The notes beneath the pieces are model-generated. The model saw nothing but the letters and a program-made list of their open reading frames with translations, was not told the origin of the DNA and did not search any database. From assembly GCA_025201765.1 (NCBI GenBank), contig MU623350.1, positions 248,001 through 312,000 on the forward strand: a stretch of 64,000 bases of DNA, read 5' to 3'. Within the stretch, counting starts at the first letter, position 1. Every line of letters begins with the position of its first letter. Below, piece by piece: positions 34,399 to 47,126 of this stretch. The stretch comes from Daldinia sp. FL1419 (taxonomy: Eukaryota > Ascomycota > Sordariomycetes > Xylariales > Hypoxylaceae). The position numbers and the translations under genes were made by a program.

Positions 34399-35085
34399 AA
34401 GACACCGGCGTTAGCTGCCGTAACTTCTGGGCGTGTACGAAAACCCGCGCGTTTGATTACTTTTCCGACGGGAACTTATCGCCTTATGTCATGTCTAATT
34501 CGCTGTCAAGAGACTCTCTTCCAGGCACGTACCCGGGCCAACCTATAATACCGGAGAGGTGAAGCTGACCCTCGCACGTCGCTCTTTTTATGGTAACTGG
34601 GTTTGTCGAATTGGTCATTAACGAATGAGGTTCGCTTAATGAAGTCAGAATTCATCAACATCAACTCGACTCAGCAATCTGTTTACTCGGTAGGCCATCG
34701 AGAATATCACAACTTTGTGGAGTATCTCCGGTTGCCTGCCTCGCATCTCCGCCAGAAAGAGCCACTGGCGCTATCGATGTACGTCGCGAATAGTGCTATT
34801 AGGCAAACAACGCCATTTCGGTTATCAGGAATACGCTAATGGCTGTGTTTTAGTCAAAATATCATCAATCTTCATAGGCTTATATCTTATCAGACCCGTC
34901 GATATCAGCCTTTGGCCGTAGCTACCTACATTTTCTCTGGGATTTTCGATAGAAAGGACCCTCTTCAACACTATAGACCTAATAATCTCAACGGCTATTG
35001 GATAACGCTCACTCGGCATCTCCTCAGCGCTTGGATCGAGCGTTTCCGCTTCGGCATATCTAAACTTAATATACCAGGAGAACCT

Positions 35086-35093
35086 TCCGCGGA
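35086..35093. promoter_or_regulatory. Candidate NIT4/NirA site (TCCGCGGA)
   Basis: Palindrome TCCGCGGA, the sequence bound by the Neurospora nitrate-specific activator NIT4 (NirA in Aspergillus), about 295 bp upstream of the nitrate transporter ATG. Its location before a nitrate transporter gene makes a functional site plausible. Confidence 0.6.
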
Positions 35094-35387
35094 AAACAGT
35101 TGTGCAGCTTCGGTGGTGGGATTGATACTCTAGACCCGCTTCAGAGGCGACTCGTCCGGAGATGCTCAGTTGCGGGGGAAGTCCATTCAATAATCTAGGA
35201 GTATATGCTGTTGAAGTAGGAGAGTATATACGTCGCCCCTTTCTAGACGCCAAAGCGCAATTCACGTCAGCCAGTAATCGCAATCGTTATAAGCTTCTTG
35301 TCGGGTGTCAGACGGTCAGCCTCGTCGTGAAACTATAAGCCCCAGGCGTAAAATATTCCCAAGGCTTTTAGGCTTAGGGCACTCAAG

Positions 35388-37075
35388 ATGAAGTTATCGT
35401 ACCTTTGGACAGCCCCGGCAGTCGACCCGATTAACCGCAAGGCCCGTTCTATCCCTATTCTAAACGTATTTAATGTCTACGGGCGTGTTTTCTTCTTCTC
35501 CTGGTGGGGTTTCATGGTAGCCTTTTGGGCGTGGTATACTTTTCCACCTCTGGTCGGTATCTCAATTTTATAGAAAGGTCTATATGAAAGGAGACCCGCT
35601 GCTGACACTCCGCACAATTCGTAGTTGACGCATACTATCAAAGCCAACCTTCATCTTACACCAGCGGAGGTTGCCAATTCCAACATCGTCTCACTATGTG
35701 CTACGTAAGTATTTTACAATCACCATAGCTTTATATTTACCTTTCCGAGCTAACGTATTGGAGATTGCTGATTCGATTTGCGGCCGGCCCTGCTTGCGAT
35801 CGCTTTGGGCCCCGTTGGGTATTCGCCGGTACACTCCTGGTCGGGTCGATTCCTCTCGGCCTAGCTCCCCTCGTTCATAATGCCCAAGGCCTTTACGTGA
35901 GCCGATTCTTCATAGGTATCATTGGTGGATCATTTGTACCTTGCCAGGTCTGGTCGACAGGCTTCTTCGACAAGAACGTTGTCGGCACCGCAAACGCCCT
36001 CGCCGGAGGTTGGGGTAACGCTGGTGGCGGGATTACCTACTTCATAATGCCAGCCGTCTTCGACTCTTTTGTAGCTCTAGGCTATTCTACTGGTGTTGCG
36101 TGGCGCCTTACCTTTGTCGTTCCACTCGTCATCATAATTACTACCGGCGTATCTATGCTGCTTCTATGCCCTGATACACCAACCGGTAAATGGTCTGAGC
36201 GACAACTCCACGCCGAGCAGAACTTGGCTTCCTACGGTGGCGACACAATCCCCAACCGAGTAGATAGCATAATCGACGTTCCTGGTAATATCACAGACAG
36301 AGCTAGCTCTGCTGGCGGGAATAGCCTCCACGAGATTGACAAAGACGTTAAAAAGCATCAAAAACATACCGACTGGGACCACGAGGCTGTCGTACCCCGA
36401 GGTGAAATGATAGGAGCGGCCAAGGAGGAAGTTGTCCAAAAGCCAACCTGGAGCGCAGTCACACGAGTAGTGTTCTCCCCGCAGACGAGCTTCCACGTAC
36501 TGACCTACATGTGTTCGTTTGGCGGGGAGCTTGCTATCAACGCCATTCTTGGATCATACTACACCAAGAATTTCCCGCGGCTAAGCCAGACCAGCGCCGC
36601 GAACTGGGCCGCCATGTTCGGATTTCTAAACATCGTGACCCGGCCTCTCGGCGGTGTTGTCGCAGATGTCGTGTACCAAACCTCGGGCCACAGCGCCTGG
36701 GCTAAGAAGATTTGGATCATAATGTGCGGATGCATAGCCGGCGCCACGCTCATTATCATCGGTCAGATTGACCCGCATAGACTGCCTACCATGATTGGTC
36801 TCGTGGCACTAGCAGCGTTATTCCTCGAGGCGGGTAACGGGGCTAACTTCGCTCTTGTGCCGCACGTACATCCGCATGCCAACGGCGTTGTCTCGGGGAC
36901 CACCGGCGCAGGAGGTAACCTCGGAGGTGTTATCTTCGCTATCATATTCCGATTTATGGACGCGGGCACTGGTTACGCTACCGCCTTCTGGGTTATCGGC
37001 GTCATCACCATCGCGCTTAATCTCGGGCTATGCTGGGTCCCGCCGGTACCGAATGGGCAGGTTGGTGGGCGCTGA
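35388..37075 (+). CDS. Nitrate/nitrite transporter, NNP family (CrnA/NrtA/NIT-10 type)
   Basis: Plasma-membrane MFS proton symporter importing nitrate for assimilation. Exons 35388-35552, 35625-35704 and 35764-37075 join to 518 aa, the usual size. About 12 hydrophobic helices with a long cytosolic loop at about 222-312. Both NNP signatures are present: AGGWGNAGGG (162-171) and GTTGAGGNLGG (460-470). The two arginines matching the substrate-binding pair of Aspergillus NrtA are retained (R86 in TLLIRFAAGP; R375 in FLNIVTRPLGG). Intron 1 uses an unusual GTCGGT donor, chosen because it alone keeps the frame (FPPL-LTHTIKANL); intron 2 is GTAAGT with a GCTAAC branch. No nitrate or nitrite reductase gene lies within this window. 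It faces the GPI-protein gene convergently. Confidence 0.93.
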
Positions 37076-38857
37076 TTTCCTTGGCGCTCCTAAGAGAATC
37101 TCTCAACATGAAAGCTTGGCGTTGGAATTTCTTTTGCAAATTTGAAACGATCCAGCGCACGGGGAAATCTATGCTGGCGTCTTGGAGCGTTGGCCTTTTT
37201 TAATTATTTTTATTTTTATTTTTATAAGTTATATACCCGTATAAGTAACGTTGCTAGGAAGGCAGTTTGTTAGTCGGATAATTGATCAATTACATAGGTA
37301 GCCATGATGGAATTAGATAGATATTAGGAAGATTGGGAAACGGAAATAGGCTTAGATGGATAGGGTAGATAGCGTAGATGCCAAAAATAGTACGGAATTT
37401 CGAATGAATACGCTGTTTAAATCGCGGTGGATGAGGTTATTATCGTATACGAGGTGGTGATGCCGATCATGAACTTATTTGTTAAGAAGTCACATCATGC
37501 CCTGCGTACGATATTAGCGACTTTTATTAAGGAGATTTCCTCGTCTGTTTTTCGCTTTGGGAATTTGGAATGTCAATGTGCTGCTGATTTAGGATTTCTT
37601 TGATACCTACGCTTGGAAGTATACGAGCATATCTAGAAAATTCGTATAGACGTGTATTCATCGCAATTGTCAGAAACCAGAAGCAAGAGTTTCAAAATAT
37701 ACAGAGTAGGCTATTTGCCCGCGCCATCCTAAACAATGGTTTCAAGATACCGGTACGGCAGTCTGCGCTTCTTTTTTTTTTTTTTTTTTTGCTAGACGAG
37801 TAGGCTATTCGAAGCGACGATCGTGGGATCCGCGCCAATAAAGCAGAAACGAGCGACCCAGTCTATCCCCCCCGCCAGGCGCTCTGTGGTTTTGGTTTCT
37901 AGTTCATCACCTAGACATGCGTCTCTACGTATCGTAGTATTCTCGTAGTCATAAAAATAAGTAAAGCGAGAGAAATGGACATATCCGGGGAGATACCAGA
38001 TCTCATACGAAAGGCCGGCGATCGTCGTCGAGGGTTTCCAGATTCGGAGATGTGCCGTAAGGTAAGAGGGAAGGGACTAATAAAGGTATTAAGGTTAGCG
38101 AGGTAAGGAACATGGAAACGGCTGATTGGGGGAGACGCCGCCCTTTTTTTCCCGGCTGGCAGATGCAGAGCGATAATCTTAAGTAATTGTCTTGTATCTC
38201 TGATCTTCGTCGCACAAGCGCGCGGCCACGTGAATTATGACATCGACGAGCAGGAAGCATGATTAGGTAAAAAATAAAAATAAAACCTGATATTTTAGTT
38301 GAACTTTGACGACATCAACATCATGCAGTACTTATCTCAACTAATTAACCTACCTTAGATACCCAACCTACCTAACCTAGGTAGTAACCTAAGTTAATAA
38401 GCACATGTAGTTTCCGGATTGTATTAATGACTAATATCAATCACTAGTAAAGCATAAAAACTGCCTTCAGATAAAGATGGCTTCTTTTTATTTATTTAAC
38501 TACTTCTCTTATACCCCATCACTATAATCAATCCACACACACGGCGTAAACGAAGATATGGCACAATTCAGCTCAGCATCACATAAACACGCAAGAATAA
38601 ACGGTGAGTTTTATAGGGGTATATATTCGGAGTATAGCAGGCTGTCTATATTGACATAGAATGGCCGGATTTACGACATACCCATCGTATCCGACCCTGT
38701 GATGTCCACATCTACAGCCGTTGCCATTCAGAAAGGTATCTCGGTTTGTGGTCAATTAAGTTCATTAGTTCCAATCCCTTTACTTTCGCCGGTAGAAAAA
38801 CAACCATATTTATATTAAAACGTCATCGCGGAAGAAGAATAGCTGCACGATGCCGCT
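37076..38857. other. Convergent intergenic region
   Basis: 3' flanks of the nitrate transporter and the GPI-protein gene. Contains A/T-rich stretches and a T19 tract at 37772-37790. No gene supported. Confidence 0.6.
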
Positions 38858-39778
38858 TTACATGCCCAAGAGGGCGAAAGCGAGACCACCGACCAAAGCC
38901 AAGGAGCCAGCAGCGACGTTGCTGGCACCCGCGGTGGGGATGGTGGCGGGGCCGGAGGTAGTCGCGCTAGGGACGGGGGTCACGGCAGCGTAGCTGGAGC
39001 TGGTGATGATGGTCGTGGGGGCGTAGGTAGGGACCTGGGCAGTGGTGGACAGGTTGCCGGAGGGGACAACGGTAGGGTAGGTCGGGACGTTGGTGGAGCT
39101 AGCGCTGGTGGTGTTGCTCACAACGACGCTGCTACTGGGGGCAGGAGCGGTAGGGTAAGAGGGAGCAGAGCTGGTCTTGCTAGAGCTGCTGCTGGAGCTG
39201 CTGCTGCTGCTGACGACGGCGCTGCTGCTGCTGGGAGCGGTAGGGTAGCCCTGAGTAGGGTATCCCTCAGTGGGGTAACCACCAGCAGAGCTGCTGGGGA
39301 CGGCGGAAGAGCTGCCCTTGGAAGGGTACTCGCCAGCGCCAGAGCTGCAAGAGGGGCCAGCAATGGCGAAAGGGAAGCTGTACTGGAAGGTAGCAGCATC
39401 CTGGACGGAGGCGATCTTGATACCGTAGGTCTTCTCCTTGCCGAGCGAGCAGTCAACATTCCAGGCGAAAGAACCCTCAGTAACGTCAACGGCTAAATTA
39501 TTTATTAGTTCATCGTTGCGCTACAAACTAGACATTTGCGCTTTTTACTTACTTGCGATGACGGGGCCGGGAGTGAGAGTAGTAGGAGTCTCACCACCGA
39601 GAAGGGTGATGGTGGCAGGGCCGGAGTACTTTCCAGCATCCCACTTGATGGTGAAGGTCTTGCCGGAGGCGACCTGCTGGCCCTCAGCGGGAGAGGAGAG
39701 GGCGGCGTAGCCGGGAGTCTGGGCGAAAGCAGAGGCAGCGAAGGCCAAAGCAGAGGCGAAAACGGTGGTAGAACGCAT
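38858..39778 (-). CDS. GPI-anchored Ser/Thr-rich wall protein with Kre9/Knh1-type domain
   Basis: Secreted, GPI-anchored surface protein of the fungal Ser-Thr-rich family (PF10342-like). Exons 39778-39553 and 39492-38858 join in frame (donor GTAAGT, acceptor TTTAG) to 286 aa. Signal peptide MRSTTVFASALAFAASAFAQ (about 1-20); beta-rich Ig-like domain about 22-120 (LSSPAEGQQVASGKTFTIKW; ITLLGG; SFAWNVDCSLG); Ser/Thr/Pro stalk about 130-260 with YPTEGYPTQGYPTAP repeats and a run of ten or more Ser; small residues then a hydrophobic C-terminus (AGSLALVGGLAFALLGM) fit a GPI attachment signal. The stalk is probably O-mannosylated. Function within the family is loosely defined (cell wall assembly or surface properties). 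Confidence 0.9.
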
Positions 39779-41325
39779 CTTGACTGTTGTTGAAGAGAAT
39801 TGGAATTAATGAGGACCACAGGTACCGAGAAGGGAGTGCGGGTTGATTAAAAGAGTGAAAGTTGCCGTTGGGCTGACGCGAGCTAGGCTGAGCTGCGGAA
39901 TATTAAAAAAAGGAGTGTGGGAGTCTGAAGGCGACTTGGATGAGTTTGCGGCTGGATGTTGGAAGGAGAAAAAGAAGGGAAAAAAGGACAGGAGGGCGTG
40001 AGATAAAATGGTAGATGATATTCAGTTGACTAAGATGGACGACCAGGAACTTACCAGGAACCTACCAGGAAACCTTGGAACTGACTGGGAAAACTCGACC
40101 AGGGATTTAGCACTTTACCAGGGACCTATACAAGTTTGCAAGGGTACTTTTACTGAGAGAGGCACAGTTCACAACGCGACCAGGCCCCTGCTTTTCTACT
40201 AGTATGTAACTTGGTTAAATCATCCCCACCGAACCACCAGGAACCAGTTAAAAAATGAGGTCTTTCCAACCCCATATTACACCCATACCGGCCATACCAC
40301 AGCCATAGCCCATAGCAAATGTGCCTGGCAGAACCTAGCTTTATTTCTCTCTAGGCGATCCTAGGCGATCCCCTAGTCGACGGGGGGCGTGCCAGCTTGG
40401 TGGGCTAGATCTCCAGGTTACATGTCTCATCTGATGGCGCGACAGGTATTTCGCAAGCCTAACAAATAAGAAAAGATACATTCCAGCTGCTTAGAATCTA
40501 CATGAATATCCGCTGGGCCAAGAATTCTTCACTAGCTTTGGCTTATCTTTTACTGGTCTTCACCTGAGTTGAATATCCACTCTAAGGCAGCCCACCTGCC
40601 CCTAAAGATCATGTTCCGACGATTTGACTGGCCAATGGAATAAATACGTTACATGGGATTCTCGCATGAGTTAAAATTAAAATGCCCTCGCGAAGGAAGC
40701 CAAACGAATTAGCGAAAGGGGCATAAGAAAAAGCCTGACATCGCCCATTTAACAATAAACCCGTAAATAACTTGGGTCTGAGTTGGTTGGAGCAAGGCGT
40801 GGTCACGATGCAGCTCTTCTGGGTTATGCGCGAAGAAGGACCATGGAACAAAATTGATTGAAACGTCGCTTTTCATCGCTATCGGTCATTTCTTATGTGC
40901 ATACGATTCGATAGATTATTTTGTCTATGCTCATGCCATGTGCCCATACCCGTACTACCTATCCCTCGAAGCCTAAGGCTGAGTTGTTGAGTAACCTAGA
41001 CAATTAACTCATAACTATCTCATATTTGTTAGTTATATTAACTATGTATTGCTATACTTTTAAGATACGCACGTATCCACCGTGACGGAAATACTTTTTT
41101 TTAAAAAAAAAAAATAAAAAAACAAAAAAAAACCAGTTTACATTTAAGCAAAGTTGACGCTTGAAACAAGCTTATTTCATAATTTGACAAAAAGGATTGC
41201 GCGGAGCGTGGGCAGATGGTTCCTGGCGCCCTCCGGCTCATCTAGGAAGGCGACTTCCTGCAGTAGCTAAAGTACCTCTTAGCTTAGGTCGCATGTATGG
41301 ATGTATGCAGCACGTATGGCAGCAC

Positions 41326-41354
41326 GGCAGCGGCAGCGGCAGCAGCAGCAGCAG
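41326..41354 (+). repeat. CGGCAG/CAG trinucleotide-type repeat
   Basis: GGCAGCGGCAGCGGCAGCAGCAGCAGCAG-type tract in non-coding DNA. Confidence 0.8.
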
Positions 41355-42560
41355 AGCACAGCACTTGCAGTCCCGCCCAGATCCGGTATGGGCTGGACCG
41401 GTTCCTGTTCGGGGGTCGGCTTTGAAGCCTTAGGCTGGTATAGCGGCTATTAGGTAATGTCCAGCACGTATTGTACCATGTCCAATTAAACGGGTACCTA
41501 CTAACTAGGTACCTAAGTTAATGAATCTTGTTCGGCGAATCATCCGATAATTCTTTTTGCTACAAAAACCGACCAAACTTCGATTGCTGCAAAATCTCGG
41601 TCGGTCATGGCAAAAAACTAAGTTACATGCGATGCTCGCGGGAGATTGTCCAGCTGGCTACTGAAAAGGGGCGGAGCGGCCTCGGGTTTTAAGCAGGTAA
41701 GGCAGTTTCTACGTTACACGCTGTACATGTATGTAGTCGTCGTTACATCGTGGCCCATGACTGCTCTGCTCTGTTTTTTTTTGTTTTTTCGGACCCTAGT
41801 GTAATTTCTCTACACGACGTTTTTTCCCCATTCTTGCGCTCGAAAATAAGCAAGATCGTCCGTCTGCTCGTAAGGCTGGCCTCTTGTTTCTTGGCTCCAA
41901 CCCATAATAATACCCTTACGCTTGGGTAGCCAAGCTACCATTCTATATTATGTAGGTTGTTGATACTATGACTCTGCATTAGATAGGCCCCGTTTGCATT
42001 AGACAAGACAAGACAAGACGGGACAGGACATACGTGCGTAAATTGCGAGATTGGGTAATACCTGCGTGACATCGTCCTTAACGTCATCGGACTTAAACTC
42101 CACTTCGGTATAACAGGACAGACATATCGGGAATGACATCTCAATTTGGGTCTCTTTTTTTACTTCTAGTACATACAGCTTGCGGCTGGCCACGTCTAAG
42201 CACAGCTATTCACCACCCGTATCGTCACGTCCCTTGCGTTCAGCTCCTACGTGCTACTGTGAAGTTGTCCCTAGGCACGCTTCTAATCTGATATCTATCT
42301 CATATTTAAACGTCACAGCCACCACTGTAATTATTAGGTATATATCAACATGTGTCATGTGAATGGTAAGTTTGGATAGCAAACGCGCAAAATGAGGTAC
42401 AACACGAGACGAAATAGATATAATTAGGAGACAGCAAGTTTGCCGTTTTGGCCCGTCCGCGTGCGACACCGCCAAACCAACTACCAACTATCAACTACAA
42501 CTACAACTACTTCCCGGCAGGATAACCAGTTAGGAGGTAGTTAGGTATTGTACCTATCTA

Positions 42561-42584
42561 ACCTACCTACCTACCTACCTACCT
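42561..42584 (+). repeat. (ACCT)n tetranucleotide repeat
   Basis: About six ACCT units. The same tetranucleotide underlies the TAGGTACCTA words scattered through intergenic DNA. Confidence 0.85.
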
Positions 42585-42844
42585 GGGTAGCCTGCCTGGC
42601 GTGTCTACATAGCAAGGCTTAATAGGCGATTTAACTATCGAGCCGACCTATAAGTTGATATGTACCTACCTAAGCGAGAACAATATTTGATTAGCTACAA
42701 GGACCTACACGTCGAAGGATTCCGCTGGCGAAATTGAACTCTTCGAGAAAAGAAAAAAAAAAAAAAAAGAAGCGCGCCCCCTCTTCCCCTGGCCCGTTTC
42801 TAGTGCTGACTGACCGCTTTACTGCTGTCGGGTCGGCCTTTTAG

Positions 42845-42941
42845 CAAAAGAAAAAGAAAAAGAAAAAGAAAAAGAAAAGAAAAGAACAAGGCGGTTAGCG
42901 AGGAGTCTAGAACAGACCTTTTTTTTTTTTTTTTTTTTTTT
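42845..42941 (+). repeat. (GAAAAA)n repeat followed by a long T tract
   Basis: GAAAAA hexamers from about 42845 to 42886, then a T23 homopolymer at about 42919-42941. A purine tract and T tract this close may form unusual DNA structure; no gene nearby on either side. Confidence 0.85.
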
Positions 42942-45605
42942 CTGCGCTTAGTGGCGTAGGGCTGAGGAGAACCGAGATGGAAAAGGGAGGGTTGTGGTGG
43001 TTATCACCGCGCAGTATGCAGGTACTGAAATTGGATATATAATAATAATAATATCCGACGGCAAAGGCGCGTGCGTACCGGGAGGAAGAGTTAGAACCAC
43101 CAAGTCAATGTCATGCCTAGGCGTATTCGAAGCCTCGTCGTGCTCTGCTGAGGAATATCGATATAGTATCTAGGCACCTAACCTTAGGTATATACTAGCA
43201 TTACTAGCGACGCCGACGTGTGAGAGTGAGGGAGGCTTTGCCCAATTAGTACGACTAGTCTCTGAGAAAGTGTCTAGGTCTGCCAAAAGAAGGGATAAGC
43301 GCGTCTTACGTACATACGTGGAGAAGGCTCTATCAAGATTGAATATATATTGCCACGTCTTGTGCCGTTGGGCTGTAGGGCACGGCGATGAATGCGAGGT
43401 GGAAGATGCATCGTGCATTGCAGACGATTATTTCCCCTCTACTATCTCGCGTAATACCCCCCAACAAGGAAGAGTAGTATGTCTGTAGGACTATTTCGAC
43501 TAACTACGTAGCAATATCTGCTTCTTTCCTTCTATGTCGTATTGCTTTGGTAATGTCATTTTCGCATCACACAGTCTGTTTGTTCGGTGCTCCAAGATAC
43601 AGAGAGCGACCTTCCGAGCCGCGACCTTGCAGAATCACGCCTATTCAACATGATGTGTGATACAGGTCATATTATACGTGAGCTTACGTACGGATATATA
43701 TTGGTTTATGTATTAGATTGGCAATACATTTCTCATCTCATTCTCCAGGCAACTTATATTCTTAACTTCATAGCACGTGGCCGATTCTTGTAGGCATTTC
43801 CGGGCCCTTGGATTCGCTACGTACTTCACTCATCTATTACGAACGTCCTGGGGTGTAACGAATAGAAGGCATAGAGCCAATTTGATGATTCCACTAAGGA
43901 ATTCCAAATTTGGTCACGGAAGCGCGTCTCTATATACTAAAAGTGGCATTTGTGCCATACGCCCCCCTTATACCTAGTCACTTATTCGTATTGGACGCTA
44001 TACTATATATGTCAGGATTCAATGCTAGAAATGCGAGCTCCGTGGCTATATCAGCGTGTCCTAGGACCTTAGCACTCGTCCGTATATCACTACTCACGAG
44101 TACGGAATATTAGTCTTACTGGTGAATAGCCGGTATGTTTGCCCAAGGCTTAGTTACTATAAACCCAGAAGACTATCACGAGATCTATCCAAGTAGAGCA
44201 GCCCATCGAGATAAAGCGTGGAAGCCCAGCCCATCATGTCGTTTACAGAGAGAACGTCAAGATCCTCCCAAGATTATTGGATTGCCCCCAACATACGGAA
44301 GTAAAAGCAAACCACGCGTCCGCGCGTACAAGTAAGGGTATAGTAATTACCAACAGCTCGTCACTACGGCCGTACTTTCTCCTGGGACGGCATATGCGAC
44401 GATATATGAGAACATCTGGGTAGTTGTAGGAAGACGCCGAGCCACGACCTCAATCCCGATAGAATGGGCTATATGTGTGGTGATATGTTAAAATATGCAA
44501 TCGTGGTGATTGGTGGTGATATATGAAGAATATATCAAGCCGCAGTAGGAACAGCGAATAGATGATAATGCTCTTGTAGCAACTTTCGATAGTATGCTTA
44601 GAGAATCCTGGATATACGCTTTTCATAAGTAATGGCAAGGCGACCTAGATATTTATCTATCATCAATAACGAATGGTGGCAAGTAGCCCCGCGTAGGTGA
44701 AGAAATAATCCAAGTGCCTAGGTACCCAGTAGACTGTGTTATGAGGCAACTACCTGGATATAAGACGACGAAGATGTTGATAACTGGACTATTTCAACCC
44801 GTTACTCATCCACCAAAAGGCGCCCGCGAGTGCCTACCCATACTTACTCCCGATTTAGATATGCTTCATACCGCTCTCGAAGGCTTCAACTGTACCAAAT
44901 CATCACAAGAACCATAGAACCAATCGGAATGACCGGAAAAGGAAACCATCGATTTAAAACTCGCACCACCTTTTTTTCTCTATCAAACGTACGTACCTAC
45001 TAAACTATGTTGATATGCACCACTAACGTAACGCATCGCGAGTACGAAAAGAAAGAAATTCATAGACTCATGATGGCAACGGCATCATCAATCATCAACG
45101 GGCGACAAGGCAACAATGTAGCACGTGCGCGGCGTAGGACTTGCAAATCCATTTAAAGATCATGTATTTGTTACCTGCCCAGTTGCCCAAGAACGCATAG
45201 AGACCATGTGAGGCCAAGAAAAGGACCCCCCTTATCTCATCATACGTCTTCGTCTGCCCGCCGCTGTCGAGCGGAACTACCGCCGCCGAGATCAAGATCT
45301 GTGTGATTTGCCCAACTACCTAGAAAAGCACATGAAAAGCTACCAGCAAACCCAGCCATTTACGCCACCACCTCTCCTGTGACATTCCCCCGGGGCGATG
45401 CATCAAAGAGGTTCGAGACCAGATAACAATGAACACGCGATGTGCGGAAACACAAAATGCCCCCGACGTAACAAAAAAAATCCTCGAAGACCACGTTGAG
45501 AGCGGACAGGACAATTTTTAATTTTCCATTTTTCAAATGTCGTTAGATACGGTGTTTTTCGCTCTCTGCTCGCCATGGTTATGATTAGTGTGCTGTTGAC
45601 CGTTG

Positions 45606-47126
45606 CTACGCGCGGCCGCGCGGTGCTTTAGGTGTCTCACCCAGTCGAGAATAGAGCATATACAATGCCATCCTGTTACATTCTTCGGTTCCCGTGACGG
45701 TTACTAACCGCTCGTTACTGTTATCTTGTGGCTCGTTGATCTTAATCACGCTGCCGCTGATTGTTCGAATCTCGTTGATCTTCTGACCACCCTTACCAAT
45801 GATGGCACCAACCATGTCGTTGGGAATATAAATCTGCTGAGTCATTGGTGCTCCTGCGATAGCAGCACCGTGCATTGGCTGGGTAGGAGGTCCGCCGTGA
45901 GGGTGGGGGCCGCCCACGTGAGGAGCGTGGTGAGGCGGCATGTGCGGTGCAGCAGCATAGCCGGCTGCCTGAGGTGCGTAGTGCATCGGCACGCTCGGAT
46001 TGGGTTGCGGGGTGGCCGCATGCGGGTGGTAGGGCTGCGCATACGGCGCCGGAGGCATATGGTGGGCTCGAGGATCGGGTCGTCGACCGTAATTTTCGCG
46101 ATGACCGAAGTTACCGCTAGCGGGCTGTGGACAATACGGAACAACCTGCATTCCTCCGGGTACCACGCCGGTAGGACCGCCACTCCGAGTGGCGTAGGCC
46201 GACGCGGCAGGACCGCCGAAGCGTTCGTTGAGTTGCTGGAGGAGCGTGCTTCCTACATAATAAGTAGCAATATGAACAGCGTCAGCCACGCCCATGACTA
46301 CAAGGGAACGCTCGCTGGATAACGGCAAGCACGAGTCAGAGGCGTTAAGCCGCGCTCCTGAAGCATCTTGAATCTCACGAATGCGAGCGCCGCCCTTCCC
46401 GATAATGGACCCAATAAGTACATGCGGGATGAGCAGCCGGAGAGGATACGTCTTGGACTGAGCGTTAGATTTCTCCGTTAGAGGCTCGTTATTCAACGTT
46501 CGGATAATCAAACCAAATGCCTAAGGACAATATTAGTTGAAGTCTGGATATGTTGTATTATGGTAGTGAGAAAATACCTTGGCTACAGCCTCGACAGCTC
46601 CGCTAACAGTAAGTATTCTCTCTACGGCGCCTTTCTGGTAGTCACTAACGGTACATTTGGCGTTGGATAACTTGCGGATATTGGAAACATTCTCGCCACC
46701 TTTACCAATAATGGTAGCAGCTTCGGGGCTGGAGATGACAGCACGGATATGAATCCATGTAGTTTCATCATGGGTATTGGTCGCGGCGGCACCAGATGCA
46801 CCCCCAGGACCGGAAACTGCAGCATCTACGGCGGACTTGGCTTCGTCAACGTCAGGTACGACAGTGTCGCCCTGGTCGTCCTTAACTTCAGCCTTGTCCT
46901 GACTGGCATTTTCAGATTTGACTGTGCCGTTAGTTCCAGGTGAAGCCGAGGCACCATCACCATTTCTCTCGGGAAGCTCAATCTCCTTGTCGCCATTGTC
47001 ATTATTGATGACCTTATCAAGAGCAGGCCGTTTGGCCTCGGGTTGGTCAGTGCCTCGAGATGGGGAGGAGGCATCCTCCAGAGGGCGTTTAGCCGGATTA
47101 GTAGGGTGAGAAGGCGAAGCAGACAT
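45606..47126 (-). CDS. Three-KH-domain RNA-binding protein (PCBP/Pbp2/Rnc1-like)
   Basis: Predicted poly(C)-type RNA-binding regulator of mRNA stability or translation, similar to mammalian PCBPs, yeast Pbp2/Hek2 and S. pombe Rnc1. Exons 47126-46578 and 46520-45606 (donor GTATTT, acceptor CCTTAG) join in phase to 487 aa; the intron falls inside KH1. N-terminal 120 residues acidic and disordered. KH1 about 124-195 (IIGKGGENVSNIRKLS), KH2 about 207-280 (IIGKGGARIREIQDASGA), KH3 about 410-480 (IIGKGGQKINEIRTISGS); each retains the GKGG loop. A His/Pro/Gly-rich linker lies between KH2 and KH3. Which of the yeast paralogues is the true orthologue cannot be settled by eye. Confidence 0.9.

Larger units (their letters stand above)
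32882..35387. other. Intergenic between hAT element and nitrate transporter
   Basis: No gene supported; frames here are short and motif-free. The right half is the probable promoter of the nitrate transporter and holds GATA and NIT4-type sites, listed separately. G+C returns to normal right at the element boundary. Confidence 0.6.
39779..45605. other. Long gene-free region with microsatellites
   Basis: About 5.8 kb without a supported gene. Frames of 60-85 codons are scattered on both strands without motifs or joinable exons. It holds the GPI-protein promoter (39.8-40 kb), where CCAGGAAC/ACCAGG words recur between 40040 and 40250, and several simple repeats listed separately. No RNA gene recognised. 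Confidence 0.55.

Noticed and set aside
42840..42945. CRISPR-like spacing of repeats
   Set aside because: These are simple hexamer and homopolymer microsatellites without unique spacers; the genome is eukaryotic.
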